This document shows positions 8,991-13,327 of a stretch of DNA of 13,327 bases, piece after piece (the stretch's first letter is position 1; each line of letters starts with the position of its first letter). This stretch comes from Oehlia diaphana (lineage: Eukaryota; Glomeromycota; Glomeromycetes; Glomerales; Glomeraceae). The position numbers and the translations under genes were made by a program. The notes beneath the pieces are model-generated. The model saw only the letters and a list, made by a program, of their open reading frames with translations. It was not told the origin of the DNA and made no database searches. The stretch is taken from the NCBI GenBank assembly GCA_003833135.1, contig QZLH01000708.1, forward strand, positions 52,941 to 66,267, written 5' to 3'.

Positions 8991-9401
8991 AACTTTTTAA
9001 ATTTAAACACAATAACTCACCACATTTATCAAATGTAATAAATAAATTCCTATTAATTTTGCTATGGATTTCTTATGTAAGGAGAACCTTGTTCTTGATA
9101 AAAAAAATAATATTAGAAAAATACATCAATGGAATTGAAAACCTGGATCTTGATGATAATAATCTACAAATAAAGAGAAAGGTTATCTTATGATCACTCA
9201 GATAAATGAGTTATTGAATTACTAGGCTGATATCAGAACGCTCATCCACGCTTACTCAGGCACATATACCAGATTTCATCTAGACTCACAAAGAATCCCG
9301 ACAAATAAGCATAGGCAAATTTGGAAAACCTTAGACATATACATACGTGAGCAGTCCCATGAACTAAATCGTAAAAAAGCCTTCATTGCAATTAAAGCAC
9401 A
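8991..9401. repeat. Tandem repeat of about 400 bp, copy 2
   Basis: Copy 2 (411 bp) follows copy 1 directly, starting AACTTTTTAAATTTAAACAC. It keeps the TTTTGCTATGGATTTCTTATG segment region missing from copy 1. The later half is nearly unchanged relative to copy 1. The 72-codon open frame at 8975-9193 spans the junction of the two copies, begins inside copy 1, and is not considered a gene. Confidence 0.88.
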
Positions 9402-9501
9402 AACTTTTTAAATTTAAGCACAATAACTCACCAAATGTATCAAATGTGATAATAAATTCCTGTTGATATTGTTGTAGAATTTCTTGTGTAAGTAGAACCT
9501 G
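9402..9501. repeat. Tandem repeat of about 400 bp, truncated copy 3
   Basis: Starts AACTTTTTAAATTTAAGCAC and follows the unit for about 100 bp, to GTAAGTAGAACCT; the sequence then changes abruptly to an unrelated TATA-containing segment. The truncation point marks a past rearrangement or insertion. Confidence 0.8.
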
Positions 9502-9625
9502 AGTAGGTTAGTCTAGTCTAACATTTCTCACCTTTCTAGGCTTTATCTCTATGTTGGTATATAAGGAGTAATCCTCACTTCTTGTTCAACATTTGTTGTC
9601 CTGATCTTGGAATAAATGGTATACC
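9502..9625 (+). other. Possible LTR fragment (TATA box plus AATAAA)
   Basis: The segment starts at the break of repeat copy 3 with a small inverted repeat GTTAG...CTAAC (9508-9523). TATATAAGGAG (about 9558-9568) lies some 45 nt upstream of AATAAA (about 9611). A compact TATA-start-polyA layout is typical of a retrotransposon LTR. Neither defined ends nor a second LTR are visible, so this is tentative. Confidence 0.25.
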
Positions 9626-9639
9626 CTAGATAATCATTT

Positions 9640-9712
9640 GTGATAAAAAAATAGAATGAAAAAAAATATATAAAAATAAAAATATTTGAGGGAAGAATAT
9701 TTATTTTTTCGC

Positions 9713-9797
<85 letters not shown>

Positions 9798-9866
9798 GGA
9801 AAAAAATTTTTTTTTTCCGCAAAAAAAAAAAAAAAAAAAAAAAAAATAAGAATATTTATTTACGCA
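9640..9866. repeat. Poly(A) low-complexity tracts
   Basis: Nearly pure A runs at about 9716-9791 and 9822-9846 are separated by TTTGAGGAAAAAAATTTT... and CCGC. The first run is preceded by TTTTTTCGCGCAAAA. Lengths of such runs are unreliable in assemblies. The lysine- and phenylalanine-only open frames on both strands are artefacts of this tract. Confidence 0.9.
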
Positions 9867-10071
9867 AAAAATAGAGTGTTACCTTTCTCAAGAATAAGAG
9901 AAAGGAAGAATATTAATTTTTTCGCATAAAAAAAAAAATAAAATATTTTTTTGCGCGAAATAAGGTTACCTTTCTCTAAAAGAGGAAAAGAATAAGAGGG
10001 TATTATTTTTTGCATAAAAATATTTATTTGCACGAAAAAAGTTTGTTACCCTTCTCTAAAGGAGGGAAAAA
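9867..10071. repeat. Degenerate ~80-87 bp tandem repeat with hairpins
   Basis: Three units each carry a stem of CCTTTCTC paired with GAGAAAGG or variants: 9882-9905 (perfect 8-bp arms), 9969-9990 and 10049-10066. Between the stems are TTTTTCGC/GCGAAA-like motifs and A or T runs (for example TTTTTTGCGCGAAA ending near 9959, the inverse of the motif near 9715). Units are spaced 87 and 80 bp. Confidence 0.65.
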
Positions 10072-10790
10072 TAAGTGGATGTGTATGTGTGGGATAGGAG
10101 GATGTTTGGAATACGAGGATGTGTAATAAAAAAAAAGAAAGAAAAAAGGACTGTATAAATATTTTTTTTGTTGCACAAGCTTTTCATATAAAAAGTTTAA
10201 TTATATTAATATTGTAATCAACTCTTGCGGTAAAAAATGGTCTATTGTTGATATTTTAATTGATTTAATAAAAAAAAAAAAAAGTACTTTATACTGCGCA
10301 TCAGGCTTGTTAAAAAAGTAAAATAATTAAACTGTAACAATCATATGATCTTATATAATTATGAGTCATCACTTGTGGTTCATAAACAATTATAAAAGAC
10401 GCAGTAAAATTCGCGTTACATATTAGGTATAATTAAACTGTATCCAATATCATTTTAATAAGTTAAACTACATCTTTTACACAATCTTATAAAAGACGTT
10501 TTACATGTTATAAGACAATTTATGTTAACTATACTGTAAAATTGACTACTATCCTGATTTTTTTCTTTTAATAATACTTGACTTTTCTTTACAACCTATT
10601 AATTTAATTTTAATGTAAAACATTTAATTTTCTTTTAATATAATCAAGATAAAAGTTTTATTGACAAGTTATTCCTCTGATCATATTTAATTTATTTCAC
10701 ATATTAAACAAATTAAACAATTAAAGTTTTACGAATATCAAAAGAAAAAAATACAATTTAAGACTAGTTAAAAAGAAAAGCAAGAGATCG
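10072..10790. other. Noncoding; G-biased patch and degenerate ~100-bp duplication
   Basis: 10072-10123 is markedly G-rich and C-poor on the plus strand (GTGGATGTGTATGTGTGGGA and similar). AATTAAACTGTA occurs at 10325 and 10431, and TTATAAAAGACG at 10390 and 10487, which suggests a worn tandem duplication of about 100 bp. No gene is supported. Confidence 0.45.
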
Positions 10791-11340
10791 CTCCCAAAAA
10801 ATGTATTGAATTATTATTACATAAAGAAATCTTGGAAGAATCTTTATATTCATGTCTATTTACTTTTAGCTAATAAATGGAAAGATCCGTTGATAAATAA
10901 TGTATTTATTCAAGATAAAAATATTACTAACATTCTTGGAAGAACGACAATTAAATGTTTCTAAAATTCTCCTATAATCTCATTATTAACAAAAAAAGTT
11001 TAATAGGGATCTTATTATTATAACAACATCCATCTTTATTTTTAATTTATAACTTCATCAAGAGCAATAATAAATAAGACTAGTATTTGATGATATTATT
11101 AATTATAAATAATTATTTTAATAGAAGTTGGTCTCTAAAACTCAGACTACTACTATGTCCGTCTTGAGGAAGTTCAAATTATTAATGATAATATAAGTAT
11201 TAATATTTTCTCACAAAAAAATTTAAATTTATATAGAATTATCAAGCATCCTTCAAACTTTGTAATTGCACTTATTCAACAATACAAACAATATCAAATT
11301 TTATTAGTTTTCCAAAGTCTCGATATTGTTCAAAAATTAT
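10791..11340 (+). pseudogene. Possible decayed gene relic, F-box/LRR-like
   Basis: One frame from about 10785 reads EIAPKKCIELLLHKEILEES then LYSCLFT; a shifted frame continues LLANKWKDPLINNVFIQD (about 10863-10920). The order resembles the start of F-box proteins of this lineage (an acidic helix, LYSCL, then W-K-DP). Further on, 11237-11320 reads YRIIKHPSNFVIALIQQYK then QILLVFQ in one frame. Stops and frame changes are frequent and no intact product is possible. This rests on weak resemblance and may be chance in A/T-rich DNA. Confidence 0.28.
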
Positions 11341-11677
11341 AAAAATTATTACTCGTGCCATTTGATAATGTATTAACTTACATTTATTAGCCATAAAATC
11401 ATCATCCCTCTTTTTAATTAGTTTCACTTAATTGGTAAATGGAAATTTTCTTCAATTTATAACAATATGTTGTTGAAATGATTGTGATGAGGTTATTATT
11501 CTTAACGAAACATTTAGTAATGTTTTAATTTTTATTTCCATTCTAAATTCAGAAAAGTCTTTTTTATTTCCATATCTACATTTTTAATTTTCACAAATTT
11601 TAACGTTAAATAATTTCTTTTTTTTTGATTTTTTTATACAACTTTCTCTTGTAACTCCTATTACGGCACTCCAGTCT
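11341..11677. other. A/T-rich spacer; nothing firmly recognised
   Basis: Sequence with T runs and stops in all frames, ending at the target-site duplication of the hAT-type element. It may contain further decay of the relic upstream. Confidence 0.35.
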
Positions 11678-12090
11678 CTTTGGATTAAAGATGGCAACGG
11701 TCACGGTTATTAACCGGTTATGACCGGTCATGACCGTGACCGATATCGGTCGGTCAAAGACCTCTGACCGACCGTTTGACCGACCGGTCTGACCGATCGC
11801 TTAACCGACCATTTACCGACCATTTAACCGATCCTGAAAACGTTTGCAAAACGTCTTTTAATATAAAATTTAATAAAAAAATGTTTCGCAAACATTTTTC
11901 AATTATTTTAATAGAAAACGTTGCGAAAACGTTTTTTATTAAGTATTTCATAAAAAAGAAGTTTCACAAATGTTTTCAGGATCGGTTAAATGGTCGGTCA
12001 AACGGTCGGTCGGTCAGTCAAAGGTTTCTTGACCGGTTATGACCGACCGATGACCGACTATGACCGACCGTTGCCATCTCTACTTTGGAT
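11678..12090. mobile_element. hAT-type foldback MITE (11686-12082) with 8-bp target duplication
   Basis: The 397-bp element has ends TAAAGATGGCAACGGTC (left) and TAGAGATGGCAACGGTC (right, read inward), 16 of 17 identical, and is flanked by the exact 8-bp direct repeat CTTTGGAT at 11678-11685 and 12083-12090. An 8-bp duplication with TAGAGATGGCAA-like ends is the known signature of hAT transposons. The subterminal parts are packed with GACCG/CGGTC motifs, likely transposase-binding repeats. The arms stay partly complementary to the centre (left about 11686-11901, right about 11915-12082), so one strand can fold into a long hairpin. It has no transposase and must rely on one elsewhere. Its G+C content is higher than the surroundings. 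The open frames inside are by-products of the repeats. Confidence 0.85.
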
Positions 12091-12720
12091 GCAGAATTAT
12101 GGTAAGTGGTTGAATTTTTTTTATTTTTTTTTTTACTTATAAAAAATGAAGCATCTTTTACTTATATTTTGTTCTTTTATTTTATAATAGTTTGGTGGCT
12201 GATTCTTTGGGTCTCTGGATGCAGGATTGAAAAAAAAGTATATCATTTTTTAATTAACATTTTTTATCATGCTTTAATTAAAAGAAACATTTACCAATAT
12301 TATCTTCATTTTCTTTTCTTTTATAGGACTTTACAGTTTTGGCGTGGGTTATTCATTTTCATTATTTTTCTCAATAAAATGCCACTAGCTGACATTTCGA
12401 ATTTTAGTGAGTTTTTTTCTTTGTTTTTTTTTCTTTAATTCATTTACTTTTAATAAACTGTTATTAACATTAACTGTACTTTTTAAGTTTTAAAAACATT
12501 ATGGAAATTTTTTTGAAAAAACATCATTTTTTCATATTTTGTATCTGAATGGGTAAGTTTTGAAGTTGAACTTCAGAACTTTACTTTTAAAGAAACATTA
12601 TAGGTTTCTTTTGAACTTATGTTTTTTTTTGTAGTTTGACCTTTGGAATTTTAAAGGCATGGTAAGTTACAGAATTATTTTGAAACCTTGACTTTGTAGC
12701 AAATTGAAAAATGGTTTACA
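12091..12720 (+). other. Chain of splice-like signals; possible spliced transcript without clear protein
   Basis: Good donor/acceptor pairs bound candidate introns 12102-12190 (GTAAGTGG...ATAATAG, 89 nt), 12238-12326 (GTATAT...TTATAG, 89 nt) and 12407-12634 (GTGAGT...TTTGTAG); another donor GTAAGTT is at 12662. The intervening blocks are richer in G than the T-rich introns. The blocks ending with TCTTTGGATGCAGAATTATG (12082-12101, including the hAT target copy) and containing GGTCTCTGGATGCAGGATTG (12210-12229) resemble each other. The 110-codon T-rich open frame at 12106-12438 ignores these signals and looks spurious. Confidence 0.3.
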
Positions 12721-13132
12721 TATTGTTCTAAACATTTTTTTTTAGAGTTTAGCTTTGTTTCAAAATATGAGTTTTGATGCTAATTGAACCTCCAAACTTT
12801 TGATTTTCTTAGTTGAAGAAACAGATTATTAACTGTTTCTTATGCTTTCTTTGTAAGCTCACTTTAAAATTTATTATTATGGGTGAAAATGGTGGTTGAA
12901 GCTTTGAGTATATTCTATAAAGTGAAGTTGATATGAATGGTACATCCCTAATTTGAAAATTATTTATATATAAGGAACAAATATTTCTTTGTTATATAAA
13001 TATATAATATCGTTTTAATATTTTATCAAATTGGTTAAGAGTTTAAACATTTTTGATAATAAATTCGTAACGGATTTAATCGAAAAATTGATCTGCAATC
13101 ATCTTAATGCGCAGTAACTACAGGTAGACAAT
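12721..13132. other. A/T-rich spacer; no gene seen
   Basis: T-rich then A/T-rich sequence with stops in all frames. No protein-like frame, repeat or RNA signature was recognised before the transposon end at 13135. Confidence 0.4.
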
Positions 13133-13134
13133 TA

Positions 13135-13327
13135 CAGTAGTGGTCATAAGTATCCCACCCCTTATAATTCCTGAAATCAAATAATAACACTCATTAAAAT
13201 TTTTTGAGATTTTTAAGTTTGTATGATGTATATTTTAGGAGTTAGATGATTAGTGAATTTTTAGCTGCAAAATGCTGATCTTTTTTAATAAATAATATTT
13301 TGCATGTAAATATTCAATAGTACTAAA
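13135..13327. mobile_element. Left end of a Tc1/mariner-like element (partial, runs off window)
   Basis: CAGTAGTGGTCATAAGTATC, followed by a C-rich CCACCCC, begins directly after TA (13133-13134). Tc1/mariner elements insert at TA and many have ends of the form CAGT-x-GTGG-x-CA-AAAGTAT, which this resembles. The following 160 bp are A/T-rich and noncoding, as expected upstream of a transposase. The other end lies outside the window, so autonomy cannot be judged. Confidence 0.5.

Noticed and set aside
8975..9193. Plus-strand open frame of 72 codons
   Set aside because: It crosses the junction of two tandem repeat copies and the corresponding frame in copy 1 is broken by stops.
9634..9874. Poly-Phe and poly-Lys open frames
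   Set aside because: Direct translation of homopolymer A/T tracts.
10367..10373. TGAGTCA-type AP-1/Gcn4 site near 10362-10370
   Set aside because: A single 7-bp match with no gene nearby is not enough to call a regulatory site.
11754..12042. Two open frames rich in TDRSDRS/DRS
   Set aside because: They are translations of GACCG repeats in the MITE; they lack any transposase motif and occur on both strands because the element is a palindrome.
12106..12438. 110-codon hydrophobic open frame
   Set aside because: It is rich in Phe, Leu and Ile because of T runs, crosses three likely introns, and begins inside one; a membrane protein is not supported.
1..13327. tRNA, rRNA or other known structured RNA genes
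   Set aside because: No T-loop GGTTCGA-type motif with matching stems or ribosomal signature was seen on either strand by eye; a covariance-model search was not possible.

Overview
The window looks like a piece of a filamentous-fungal nuclear genome, most probably an arbuscular mycorrhizal fungus close to Rhizophagus irregularis. The evidence is very high A+T, long homopolymer runs, 64-96 nt introns of GT-AG type, protein kinases of the tyrosine-kinase-like (TKL) type greatly expanded in that lineage, a kinase fused to Sel1 repeats, and relics of F-box/leucine-rich-repeat-like genes and DNA transposons. The organism call is inference from recalled family resemblance; no search was run.

The only two convincing genes are divergent kinases. 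On the minus strand (2481 down to 180) lies a TKL kinase with an N-terminal Cys cluster, a kinase domain and a tail built from tiny exons. It carries two single-base frameshifts (near 1963 and 1104), so it is a recent pseudogene or holds two assembly errors. On the plus strand (4184-6470) lies an intact five-exon gene for a 647-residue kinase with six C-terminal Sel1-like repeats of 36 residues. Between them is a 1.7 kb gap. It holds an array of about 20 short hairpins (2789-3365) whose two arms change together, and then a plausible promoter for the Sel1 kinase with a CRE-type palindrome and a TATA box.

From 6471 onward I see no intact gene. This part holds: a 223-bp MITE with a perfect 8-bp target duplication (6911-7133); a frameshifted F-box/LRR-like pseudogene (about 7530-8240); a tandem repeat of about 400 bp in two full copies and one partial copy (8593-9501); a TATA/AATAAA segment resembling part of an LTR (9502-9625); poly(A) and A/T-rich hairpin repeats (9640-10080); possible gene relics (10790-11340); a 397-bp hAT-type foldback MITE with a perfect 8-bp target duplication (11686-12082); a chain of splice-like signals (12102-12662); and the terminal inverted repeat of a Tc1/mariner-like element running off the right edge (13135-13327).

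Overall this is a gene-poor, repeat-rich region carrying members of expanded signalling families. The pair of kinases, one with and one without Sel1 repeats, suggests local birth and death of kinase genes. No tRNA, rRNA or CRISPR array was recognised.
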